Both the position numbers and the translations under genes were made by a program. From contig CAKOHZ010000002.1 in NCBI GenBank assembly GCA_934086315.1, positions 302,757-366,756 of the forward strand: DNA of 64,000 bases, in the 5' to 3' direction. Under the pieces are notes generated by a model, which had not been told where the DNA came from, searched no databases, and worked only from the letters and a program-made list of their open reading frames with translations. The first letter of the stretch is position 1. Every line of letters begins with the position of its first letter. This DNA is from an uncultured Bacilli bacterium. Lineage in GTDB: Bacteria > Bacillota_I > Bacilli_A > RF39 > UBA660. Of the stretch, positions 44,255 to 52,430 are shown piece after piece.

Positions 44255-44911
44255 CTAAATTCCATGTTTAACTTTTCTTAGTTTACCATTAAAAATAAGG
44301 ATTGTTACACTACTAGAAATAACAACTAATAATATTTGAATTCCCCACCTGACAGTAAAATCTTTAATGTCGTCAAGTATTGTCCTATTAATATCTGGAT
44401 CTTCAGGCTCCTCAACTGGAATTGAATTATTATAGTTTTTTATCATACTATCAAGTAAATCTTCAGTTGGTTTATAATTCAAGAATTTAGAAGTACATAT
44501 CGTAAGTTTATTTCTATATCCATTACATTTACTATTATCATAAATTGTATTATAGTATGGTAACGAAATTTGTATAGTTCTTAAGTTTGAATTACAAGTT
44601 GTTTCATTTGTATTAACATAAATGTTAAGTGAATTTCCTTCACTTAAATTTTTAATAGTTACTTCAAAATTTTTTTCTTCAGATGAAGAAAAAACCTCAC
44701 TATTATAACTTAAATATAAACCCTTAATTATGTTATAAAATTTAATTGTATATTCTTTTTTATTTTTATTATACGAAGTTTCATATTCAATATTCATTGA
44801 AGCTTTTTGATACTGAACAAACAATGAATTATCACAACCACCAGTATTACTAGTCGCATTAACAGCAAACGGTATCATTAAAAGTAACGCTATTAAAATT
44901 TTCTTTTTCAT
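44255..44911 (-). CDS. Signal-peptide and C-terminal-TM anchored surface protein B
   Basis: This 218-residue protein has the same plan as protein A: signal peptide (1-19), a beta-rich exposed domain with several Cys, a PEDPDINRT segment near residue 170, a helix (about 190-210) and a basic RKVKHGI tail. It lies between the sortase and protein A. It could be a sortase substrate or a single-pass membrane partner of the giant secreted protein. The homology between A and B is weak by eye. Confidence 0.64.
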   Translation of the reverse strand: MKKKILIALLLMIPFAVNATSNTGGCDNSLFVQYQKASMNIEYETSYNKNKKEYTIKFYNIIKGLYLSYNSEVFSSSEEKNFEVTIKNLSEGNSLNIYVNTNETTCNSNLRTIQISLPYYNTIYDNSKCNGYRNKLTICTSKFLNYKPTEDLLDSMIKNYNNSIPVEEPEDPDINRTILDDIKDFTVRWGIQILLVVISSSVTILIFNGKLRKVKHGI

Positions 44912-44927
44912 ACATTTTCCCTTTCTT

Positions 44928-46580
44928 TTATTCTTTTATTAAAACTGCATGTACTACTAATCTTTTTTCACCATTTCCAGCACATGTAGATAATGTTAAA
45001 ATTTTATCTCCATACTCTATTTTATCATTTGTCTTAAAAGTACTTCTTCCTCTAATAAGTTTAACAAAACTATCAAATTCTTTTTTATTTTCAAAATCAG
45101 TTTTTAAATAATCAGTAGTGTAATTAACTCTATACCCAGCAAATATTTTAAATTTGTATTCTCCATTAGGAGTATCATAGCTAATAATCATATTCTCACT
45201 ATTCTTTCTAAAACTTGAAGTAAGAACATATCTTAATGTACCAAACATTGTACCATTAAGCATACTATGGCCATATATAATATTATTTGAACTAAAGTTA
45301 ACACTATCATTTCTATAATCCATATATAACCAACCCATAGAACTTTTTCTTTTATAGAAATCTCTAGATAGATAATAACTATTATCAGAATGTTGAACTA
45401 CTGGATAATTAATTTCAGTACCATTAATTGTTAAAAATCCAACTGTTTCTTTATTAATCTTTTTTAGTTTAGAAAACACCTTCTCAAAATTATATCTACT
45501 ATTTGTTTTATTTTCATTATTTGAAGTATTTGTATTACTATTAGAACTATTATTACTGTTATCAATATCTTCATCATTATTTTCACTATTGTTATTATTT
45601 TTATCATTAAATCTATCTAATTCGAAATTATTATCAGCTGCGTAACTACCATTATTAATAGCATTATTTAACTCATCAATACTCATCTTTTCAACATATT
45701 CATACGACTTAACAATAATCAAACTAACTAAGCTTACATAAACGCATAATAGAGATATAAGTTTTAAATTGTTAAATGTTAATTGTTTAAACAAATTATT
45801 AAACAAGAATGTATTAGAATATACGATTCTAAACTCACAAGTATATTCATCTTTACATTTCTTGTTTAATTCTTTTAACCAAGCAAAATTTTTAGTAATA
45901 AAGTTATCCTCATCATAGCTTTGATGCAAGAACACAATTATATTCCTAGATTCGTCTTTTTTTACTAAATCAATAATTGAACCTATTAGTTCCTTTGAAA
46001 ACACATATATATGTATAGATTTAAGATTATAATTAATTCTTAAAAATTCTTTTAAATCTAAAAGTAACGTACTATAGTTTTCTCTAATTTCTATATTCTT
46101 TTTATAATATAATGTTTCATAATCAAAAGCATCCTGAAGTAACATAAATCTATCAGATACCTTCTCTTTATTATATAGATTTACTTCAACTCCATTAATT
46201 TTAAACTTATCAATAATGAATTTAGGCATATAATAACAATCTATTTTCTTTAGTGAATTTACTCCTAAAAACATTTCATAATCTGCAAGACCTATTGTAG
46301 AAGGAAAATCTAATCTTAAATAACTTATATTTAATTCATCTAAAATATATATACTATATTTAAAAGTAATTAATCTTTTTATTGTAAGTATATCTATATT
46401 ATTATTCTTTAAAAGTTCTATTACTTTAGAATAATTTTTTCTATAATATTTAAGTGTTAAAAATAATGAAGCATTATAAAACTCTAAACTATTAACATGT
46501 TTACTCTCTTCATCATTAATAGTTCTAAAGTCAAAGAATAAAGTTTTATCTCTAATTGTCAAAACAATATATTCTTTCAT
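44928..46580 (-). CDS. Class B-like sortase with large N-terminal cytoplasmic domain
   Basis: Residues about 1-262 form a cytoplasmic domain of no recognised family. A transmembrane helix (about 265-292) and an Asn/Ser/Glu-rich linker (to about 370) precede a C-terminal sortase domain. Its catalytic triad is His in IIYGHSM (near 436), Cys in LTLSTCAG (near 532) and Arg in GEKRLVVHA (near 540). The sequence around VGFLTINGTEINYPVVQ and the active-site spacing are class B-like. Normal SrtB is about 240 residues, so the N-terminal extension is striking. It heads the unit that encodes the anchored proteins, the giant protein and a pseudopilin, suggesting it covalently assembles them. Confidence 0.85.
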   Translation of the reverse strand: MKEYIVLTIRDKTLFFDFRTINDEESKHVNSLEFYNASLFLTLKYYRKNYSKVIELLKNNNIDILTIKRLITFKYSIYILDELNISYLRLDFPSTIGLADYEMFLGVNSLKKIDCYYMPKFIIDKFKINGVEVNLYNKEKVSDRFMLLQDAFDYETLYYKKNIEIRENYSTLLLDLKEFLRINYNLKSIHIYVFSKELIGSIIDLVKKDESRNIIVFLHQSYDEDNFITKNFAWLKELNKKCKDEYTCEFRIVYSNTFLFNNLFKQLTFNNLKLISLLCVYVSLVSLIIVKSYEYVEKMSIDELNNAINNGSYAADNNFELDRFNDKNNNNSENNDEDIDNSNNSSNSNTNTSNNENKTNSRYNFEKVFSKLKKINKETVGFLTINGTEINYPVVQHSDNSYYLSRDFYKRKSSMGWLYMDYRNDSVNFSSNNIIYGHSMLNGTMFGTLRYVLTSSFRKNSENMIISYDTPNGEYKFKIFAGYRVNYTTDYLKTDFENKKEFDSFVKLIRGRSTFKTNDKIEYGDKILTLSTCAGNGEKRLVVHAVLIKE

Positions 46581-46624
46581 TACGCACTCCTAGTATACAA
46601 ATATATAATAACATAAATCTAAAT

Positions 46625-46658
46625 AAAAAAAAATATGAAACTATTCAATTCCATATTT
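46625..46658 (-). terminator. Terminator of the thioredoxin-fold-like gene
   Basis: Stem AAATATGAAA/TTCCATATTT (with G-U pairs) has a long T-run on the minus strand. Confidence 0.7.
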
Positions 46659-47180
46659 TTCAATCATTTTCTCAAGTACTTTATAATTAATATATTTAAG
46701 CTCACTACTCATAGCTTCTTGAGCTTCTCCATCTTTAATATATATAAGTAATGGAGCATTAGTAATTTGATCTTTAATATTAGGATATTTTTCTTTTAAT
46801 GTAACTAAATAATCAGTATTATCTCCATAATCAGCTACATTCCAATATATAAAATCATCTAATAAATCTTTCTTTTCTAAAACACTATACATTTTTTTCT
46901 CGTTACTATATATTTCGTCATTACCAGTATAACTTACATATAAAAGTACATCTCCTGTTTCAGTTAAAGCAAAATCAGCATCTTTTGAATTAATTTGTTT
47001 TACTTTTTGATCTAAGAATACACTAGTATTTAATTTATTATTTTTATAAGTTAAATAGAAAGTTCTTAAATATAACGAAAGTATTATAACTAATATAGAC
47101 ACAACCAATACAATAAAATAATTACGAGTTGGTATCTTTTTATCAAATATTTCAAATTTCTTCTTTAATAATTTCTTCAT
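46641..47180 (-). CDS. Membrane-anchored protein, thioredoxin-fold-like (DUF6568-like)
   Basis: A transmembrane helix (about 20-40) precedes a ~130-residue exterior domain whose order suggests a thioredoxin fold: DVLLYVSYTGNDEIYSNEKKMY, IYWNVADYGDN, and a late APLLIYIKDGEA strand with the cis-Pro position (NAP). The CxxC active site is absent, so it is not an oxidoreductase by itself. It may correspond to DUF6568; this is recalled, not checked. It lies just upstream of the sortase unit in its own transcription unit. Confidence 0.58.
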   Translation of the reverse strand: MKKLLKKKFEIFDKKIPTRNYFIVLVVSILVIILSLYLRTFYLTYKNNKLNTSVFLDQKVKQINSKDADFALTETGDVLLYVSYTGNDEIYSNEKKMYSVLEKKDLLDDFIYWNVADYGDNTDYLVTLKEKYPNIKDQITNAPLLIYIKDGEAQEAMSSELKYINYKVLEKMIEKYGIE

Positions 47181-47297
47181 ATGTCCTCCAATATCCTACA
47201 TATACATTTTAACACAATAAATTATGTTTTTCAAACTATTTATTTATAGTAGAAAAAATAATTTATTTATTATATAATTCTTTCTAGAGGTATTATT

Positions 47298-47864
47298 ATG
47301 CATGAAATTTTTAATAAAGAGTTAAGTTATATAAAAGATGAAAAAATTAAGAATAGTTTAAAAACTATGTTAGATTTATTACCAGAGTATTTTTATGAAA
47401 TTCCTGCTAGCTCTACTGGCAAATATCATCCTGAATTTACTTTAGGTAATGGTGGTCTTGTGAGACATACAAAAGCAGCTGTGAGAATTGCTTATGAGTT
47501 ACTTCAAAATCCAGCTATTAATAATTTTACCGAAGAAGAAAAGGATTTATTATTATTTGCTCTAACTGTTCATGATGGATTAAAAAATGGAAAAATTAAA
47601 GGACGTTATACAGCAACTGATCATCCTATACAAATGAGTAATTATGTTAAGGAAAATAAAGACAAATTAGAACTTAACGATTCTCAAATTGATTTAATCT
47701 GTAGATGTATTGCTACTCATATGGGACCATGGACTACAGATTTTAATGGAAATGAAGTACTAGAACCACCAAAAGATAAATATCAAAGATTTGTTCATAT
47801 GTGTGATTATCTAGCAAGTAGAAAATTCTTAAATATAAAATTTGAAAATAACGAAATAATTTAA
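47298..47864 (+). CDS. HD-domain phosphohydrolase
   Basis: This 188-residue protein has a complete HD signature: GGLVRHTKAAV (first His), LTVHDGLKNG (His-Asp pair), and CIATHMGPW, then MCDYLAS (final Asp). It is cytoplasmic, with a metal-dependent phosphohydrolase fold. Its substrate is unknown; such HD proteins often act on nucleotides or RNA ends. It is the only plus-strand gene here and ends at a bidirectional terminator. Confidence 0.82.
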   Translation: MHEIFNKELSYIKDEKIKNSLKTMLDLLPEYFYEIPASSTGKYHPEFTLGNGGLVRHTKAAVRIAYELLQNPAINNFTEEEKDLLLFALTVHDGLKNGKIKGRYTATDHPIQMSNYVKENKDKLELNDSQIDLICRCIATHMGPWTTDFNGNEVLEPPKDKYQRFVHMCDYLASRKFLNIKFENNEII

Positions 47865-47893
47865 AACTGAAGAAATAAATCTTCAGTTTTATT
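47863..47893. terminator. Bidirectional terminator between HD and DUF285 genes
   Basis: Stem AAAACTGAAG (47863-47872) and CTTCAGTTTT (47881-47890) with flanking A/T runs, between convergent genes. Confidence 0.8.
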
Positions 47894-49499
47894 TTGTTAT
47901 AAATTTTAATGTACTAGGTATTCCAGTAACAGTAGAATCACTAAATTTAGAAACAGTTTCTTCATCTTTAACATATCCACTAGTAGCAGAAACATTTTTA
48001 AACATTTCGTCCATATTAGTCACATTAGAAATATCAAATGAGCTTAAATCTAAAAAGTTAGATTTATTTCCAAAAAACATACGATACATAGTTGTAACAT
48101 TTAAAGTATCAAAATTAGTTAAGTTTAAATTAATTGCTCTAGAATAATTGAACATATTACTCATATCAGTTACATTACTAGTATCAAAAGAATCAAGACC
48201 AACAACTTCAGTAGCACGAGAACTTTGAAACATACCACCCATATTAGTAACTTTACTTGTATTAAAATTACTTAAATCCAAGTATTTCATATTCGAGCCT
48301 TGAAACATTGAACCCATATTAGTTGAATTAGAAGTATCAAAATTATTTAAATCAATATATTCAAGATTAGTTCCCCAAAACATAGAATTAAAACTAGTAA
48401 CACTAGATGTATCAAAACTGCTTAAATCAATATATTTTACCAGTGTATTATAAAAAAATGCCCCCATACCAGTAACATTCCTAGTGTTAAAACTAGAAAC
48501 ATCTATATAAGTTGCTTTACTAGAAAAGAAATAACACAAAAACGAAGTTATATTTGAAGTATCGAAACTACTAAGATCTAATGACAAAAAGTTACTATTT
48601 CTAAACATATGTTGCATTTCAGTAACTTTAGAAGTATCAAACGATTCTAAACCATCAATTGTAGTTGCCTTAGCATTCATAAACATCGCATACATACTAG
48701 TAACATTTTTTGTATTAATATTACCAAGATCAATACTTACAGCTTCACTATCTCTAAAAGCATTATAAAAAGAAACAATTGGTCTATCATTTATATAAGT
48801 ACATAAAACTGTATTTACAGGATCTGTACTTGTTTTATCTGTTAAGGAAACACTCCAACCATTATTACCAGCAGAAGTATATGTATATTGTCCACTCACA
48901 TATTCTTTTTCATTATCAGAATAACAATATATAGAATTATCTAAATATTCTTCCAACTCTATCCTGCCACTAAATTTTTTTCCAATGTTCTCATCTTGTG
49001 GATAATTTCTATTTAAAAAAGTTATTGTTAATTCATATACGTGTGTTACACCAATATCTATTTCCACATCTCTTTTAATATCTTTATTTATCTTATCTTC
49101 AGTGTATGGAATAGCTTTATAAAAACTCTTACATTCACCATATTCTTCTTGAGTGTCTGTACCATAGTTTTTATAACTCTTACATTTCATATCTAAATGT
49201 AAATCAAAATAATTAATTTGGTTTATTAAATCTTTCCAAACGATATTATAACTTACGTTTTTAGTACCAATATTTTCAACTATTAAAGTTTTTGAAATAG
49301 AATCTCCTGGTAATGCATTTTCCATACTCAAAGTAGAAACATCAGTATATTTAAGCTTTAATTCTTCAGTACTTAAAACTATATTTTTAGAATTATTTTT
49401 AATTTCCATACTAAAATAGGCATAAGAAAAAGTTATTACTCCAAAGACAAGCGTAATAACAAATATAATAATCATAGTTCTAACTACCCTACTATTCAT
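47889..49499 (-). CDS. SipW-type-exported protein with DUF285 (BspA-like) repeats, copy 1
   Basis: Residues 1-35 form an N-terminal segment with RVVRT and a helix ending FSYAYFSMEI, like TasA/CalY precursors cut by SipW-type peptidases. A TasA-like beta domain (about 35-190) follows. Residues about 245-510 consist of a run of ~24-residue DUF285 repeats (DLSSFDTSNVTxMxxMFxxS), common in mycoplasmas and gut Firmicutes surface proteins. No C-terminal anchor is evident. A promoter -10 lies only about 7 bp before the ATG, so the mRNA may be leaderless. A paralog is at 56766. Confidence 0.85.
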   Translation of the reverse strand: MNSRVVRTMIIIFVITLVFGVITFSYAYFSMEIKNNSKNIVLSTEELKLKYTDVSTLSMENALPGDSISKTLIVENIGTKNVSYNIVWKDLINQINYFDLHLDMKCKSYKNYGTDTQEEYGECKSFYKAIPYTEDKINKDIKRDVEIDIGVTHVYELTITFLNRNYPQDENIGKKFSGRIELEEYLDNSIYCYSDNEKEYVSGQYTYTSAGNNGWSVSLTDKTSTDPVNTVLCTYINDRPIVSFYNAFRDSEAVSIDLGNINTKNVTSMYAMFMNAKATTIDGLESFDTSKVTEMQHMFRNSNFLSLDLSSFDTSNITSFLCYFFSSKATYIDVSSFNTRNVTGMGAFFYNTLVKYIDLSSFDTSSVTSFNSMFWGTNLEYIDLNNFDTSNSTNMGSMFQGSNMKYLDLSNFNTSKVTNMGGMFQSSRATEVVGLDSFDTSNVTDMSNMFNYSRAINLNLTNFDTLNVTTMYRMFFGNKSNFLDLSSFDISNVTNMDEMFKNVSATSGYVKDEETVSKFSDSTVTGIPSTLKFITK

Positions 49500-49505
49500 A
49501 AGCTA

Positions 49506-49533
49506 ATTATATCAAAAAATAGATTCTTTTCAA
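49506..49533 (-). promoter_or_regulatory. Promoter abutting the DUF285 gene start
   Basis: Minus strand: -35 TTGAAA (49528-49533), 16-bp spacer, -10 TATAAT (49506-49511), with the ATG at 49499. No SD is visible, consistent with a leaderless transcript. The -35 lies in the preceding terminator loop. Confidence 0.55.
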
Positions 49534-49542
49534 GAATCTATT
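49514..49542 (-). terminator. Terminator after the 59-aa gene
   Basis: Stem AATAGATTCTT/AAGAATCTATT (49518-49542), GAA loop, T-run on the minus strand. Confidence 0.75.
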
Positions 49543-49720
49543 AATCATAAAATATTTCATCTTTCTTAACATTTACATAATCTTTTAAAGCCTTAAATTC
49601 TTTATTACTTTTAAATAATTCTTGTGATTTACTAATGTTACAAAAACTAGAAATATATTGTTTAAATGTAGTTTTATCTTTTTTTAATGATTCAATCTTA
49701 ATCTTTATTTTATCTTCCAT
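49541..49720 (-). CDS. Small protein of unknown function (59 aa)
   Basis: This Lys-rich, mainly helical protein starts MEDKIKIKIESLKKDKT and is short of recognisable motifs. The ATG at 49720 is preceded by AGGAG at a normal spacing; an in-frame GTG six bases upstream overlaps that SD and is rejected. It follows the 862-aa gene after 12 bp and shares its terminator, so the two are cotranscribed. Confidence 0.7.
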   Translation of the reverse strand: MEDKIKIKIESLKKDKTTFKQYISSFCNISKSQELFKSNKEFKALKDYVNVKKDEIFYD

Positions 49721-49732
49721 ATACACTCCTAA

Positions 49733-52321
49733 TTATTTATTTTGAATATATACTATTTTATAATTATTTTTTTTAGCAATTGATTTTAAATCTTCAGTAA
49801 GTTCACCTATTACTACTATAAACTTAGGTATCATAGTATATTTATCTAATCTATCTTTATTAACTTTAATTAATGTATGATCTTCATACGTTGTAAATCT
49901 AAGAGAACCAGTTTTAATTAGTTTATCATATCCATAACAATTCTTTTCTAAATCAGATATATTCATACAAGCATAGTGCGTTCCGTCATTAGTATAAGAA
50001 CATAATATCTTAAAATCCTGATTATATATTGTATATATAATTAAGTCATCATTATATTCTTTCTTAACTATATCAGGACTATCTATATATAACATTTCTA
50101 TTTCATCTAGTGTAACTATTTGATCATTTATGATTTCACATCTATATTTTTTTAATTTATTAAAGAAATCTATTACACTAACCAAATTTCTATTAAAGCC
50201 ACTACTCATAAGATTATCTATATATTGAAGATTCATATCAAAATCGCTTACATTAAACATAAGTTTCATCATGATAAATAAGTTAATTTCTTCAAGAGTA
50301 AATACTTTCTTACCATAGTCTTCAATACTACTTAAACTCTCACTATCAAATACATCACATAATTCTTTTATAGTAGATAGTTCTATCCATCCACTATTTC
50401 CATTTTTGTCATAACCTTTATTAAATAAATAATTACATAATAAGTTTTTATATACATCAGCATCTTTAACAGCAGATAATTCTAATATTAATTTTTTCAA
50501 TAACAAAACGTCATAAGAAGAAAGTTCATCTATCTTAGTAATATTCATATGATTTCCATAAGTAGCAATTAAATCTATTAAATTATCAAGTTCTTTATCA
50601 CTTAAATTAGCTTCATCAACATCACTAAGTATTTCTTTATAATAATTAAAATTTTCAACAGCCTTAAATAATGACTCTTTAGTCTCACCATAAATCATTT
50701 TAAATATATTGAAATATTTAATAAATAACTCTCTATTTCTATTACTCTTTACTATGAATAATAATGTTGAAATATTAACAAAATTATATTTAGAATAATC
50801 TTCTAATAATTCTTTTGATATAAACGATAATCTATTATCAAATATTTCTAATGAATTAATATTATATATATCTGTTTTTAATTTAATATCTCTATCATAT
50901 GCTGTACTTAATAAATCAGTTAATAATTTATTTGATGTTTCTTTAGCTCTTCCCTCTTCACCTTTATGAAGTAAAGAAATACCTATAAATAAAGTAATTT
51001 TCTCTGGATTATTCTTAGTCATTATAGTTTTATTAAATAATACTTTGAAGAAGTCGAATATAGATTCATAATCAGTATTGTAATCATACTTATCAATGTT
51101 ATCTAATAACTCACTATAGATTTTATTAATAACTTTATAAAATCTATTATAAATTTCAGTTCCATAATATGATTTAAATAAATTTAAACATCTAGAATCA
51201 CAATCTATTATTATTTGCTCTTTAGTACTTCTTTCTGTATCACTATTATAAACTGGTACTATATAAGGAAGTACATAATTAACATCAATATTTATAAGTA
51301 ACATTATTTGTTCTATACTAAGACCCTGTATTATTTTTATTAATCTCTTAGTATATTGATAACTCATATTATTACTTTTAGCATCATATCTAAATAGTTT
51401 TCCTTTAGCATTCAATACACCTTTATTGATAAATATATTCACTATATCATTTATACTTTTATGTTCTATTCCATCAAGCAAACCATATATAACATCTTGA
51501 TCTAAATTGCCTTTACTTTTTAATGCTGAAATGTTTAAATATTTTATTAAATCTATATCATATTTTAATAACTCTATAAGAGTTTCTTTATTTAAATAAT
51601 TAATCATAAATGGATAATTATTAATATATTCTTTCTGTATATCTATAGGCATAGTATTTAAAAGATTAAAATCTTCTCTTATTTTTTCAACCTGCTTTTT
51701 AATAAAATTTTCTCGTGCATTTCCACTTATATATGTATTATATTTTTCATCTTCTGCATATTTATTTTGTATTGTTTGACTAGCATATTTAATAAACATA
51801 GGATTAACAGTTATTACAAATTCCCATTGTCTATCAGTTAATTTATTTTTTATCTTATCAAGTAATAATTCTGTTGCCTTTAAATCACTTGTTGATAAAA
51901 CAGTTATTACTTCTTTTAAATCTTCCATATATAATTTGGCTACATCATCTGGTTGATTAAAATAAAGTTTAATATATGATGTGTATTCTTCCGGGTCTAA
52001 ATCTAGAACATTACTATTCATAAAAAACTTATTACCACTTAGCCAATCGCAAACTAATGCTTTTCGTGCTTCAACGCTACCATACCTAAACATAGAAAGA
52101 TTACTATTAAGACGTGACTTTTGAAAATCTAATGGTAATATTCTTATTAAAGAAGGATGATGAAAAAACAAGTAACTTAATACTATTTCATTATTTTCAA
52201 ATTCTTTAGTATTCAAATAAGCTTGTTCTATATCTTTTTCGCTTTTATTACCAAGACTCTTAATAAAATCATTAGCTTTTTTTTGAATTTGTCTACTTTT
52301 CATTTCTTTAAATAGTGACAT
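49733..52321 (-). CDS. Large helical protein of unknown function (862 aa)
   Basis: Not recognised. The sequence is almost entirely predicted helix with many Leu/Ile/Asp/Asn, resembling a helical-repeat solenoid (short helical segments such as LLDKIKNKLTDRQWEFVI and LSYDVLLLKKLILEL). No signal peptide or membrane segment is seen, so it is cytoplasmic. The C-terminal ~100 residues (about 760-862) are beta-rich and may be a separate small domain. The start at 52321 has GAGGTG in front; a GTG-based extension to 52327 is rejected. It is cotranscribed with the 59-aa gene and lies downstream of pcrA's terminator. Confidence 0.7.
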   Translation of the reverse strand: MSLFKEMKSRQIQKKANDFIKSLGNKSEKDIEQAYLNTKEFENNEIVLSYLFFHHPSLIRILPLDFQKSRLNSNLSMFRYGSVEARKALVCDWLSGNKFFMNSNVLDLDPEEYTSYIKLYFNQPDDVAKLYMEDLKEVITVLSTSDLKATELLLDKIKNKLTDRQWEFVITVNPMFIKYASQTIQNKYAEDEKYNTYISGNARENFIKKQVEKIREDFNLLNTMPIDIQKEYINNYPFMINYLNKETLIELLKYDIDLIKYLNISALKSKGNLDQDVIYGLLDGIEHKSINDIVNIFINKGVLNAKGKLFRYDAKSNNMSYQYTKRLIKIIQGLSIEQIMLLINIDVNYVLPYIVPVYNSDTERSTKEQIIIDCDSRCLNLFKSYYGTEIYNRFYKVINKIYSELLDNIDKYDYNTDYESIFDFFKVLFNKTIMTKNNPEKITLFIGISLLHKGEEGRAKETSNKLLTDLLSTAYDRDIKLKTDIYNINSLEIFDNRLSFISKELLEDYSKYNFVNISTLLFIVKSNRNRELFIKYFNIFKMIYGETKESLFKAVENFNYYKEILSDVDEANLSDKELDNLIDLIATYGNHMNITKIDELSSYDVLLLKKLILELSAVKDADVYKNLLCNYLFNKGYDKNGNSGWIELSTIKELCDVFDSESLSSIEDYGKKVFTLEEINLFIMMKLMFNVSDFDMNLQYIDNLMSSGFNRNLVSVIDFFNKLKKYRCEIINDQIVTLDEIEMLYIDSPDIVKKEYNDDLIIYTIYNQDFKILCSYTNDGTHYACMNISDLEKNCYGYDKLIKTGSLRFTTYEDHTLIKVNKDRLDKYTMIPKFIVVIGELTEDLKSIAKKNNYKIVYIQNK

Positions 52322-52395
52322 ATACACACCTCTATTATAATAATTATTATAACAAATATTATAGTAAAAAAATAGACATTTTAAACAAAAGAAAT

Positions 52396-52419
52396 AAAAA
52401 CTAGAGATAAATCTCTAGT
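52396..52419 (-). terminator. Terminator after pcrA
   Basis: Stem CTAGAGAT/ATCTCTAG (52401-52418) with a T-run on the minus strand. Confidence 0.8.
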
Positions 52420-52430
52420 CAAAAAATTTA

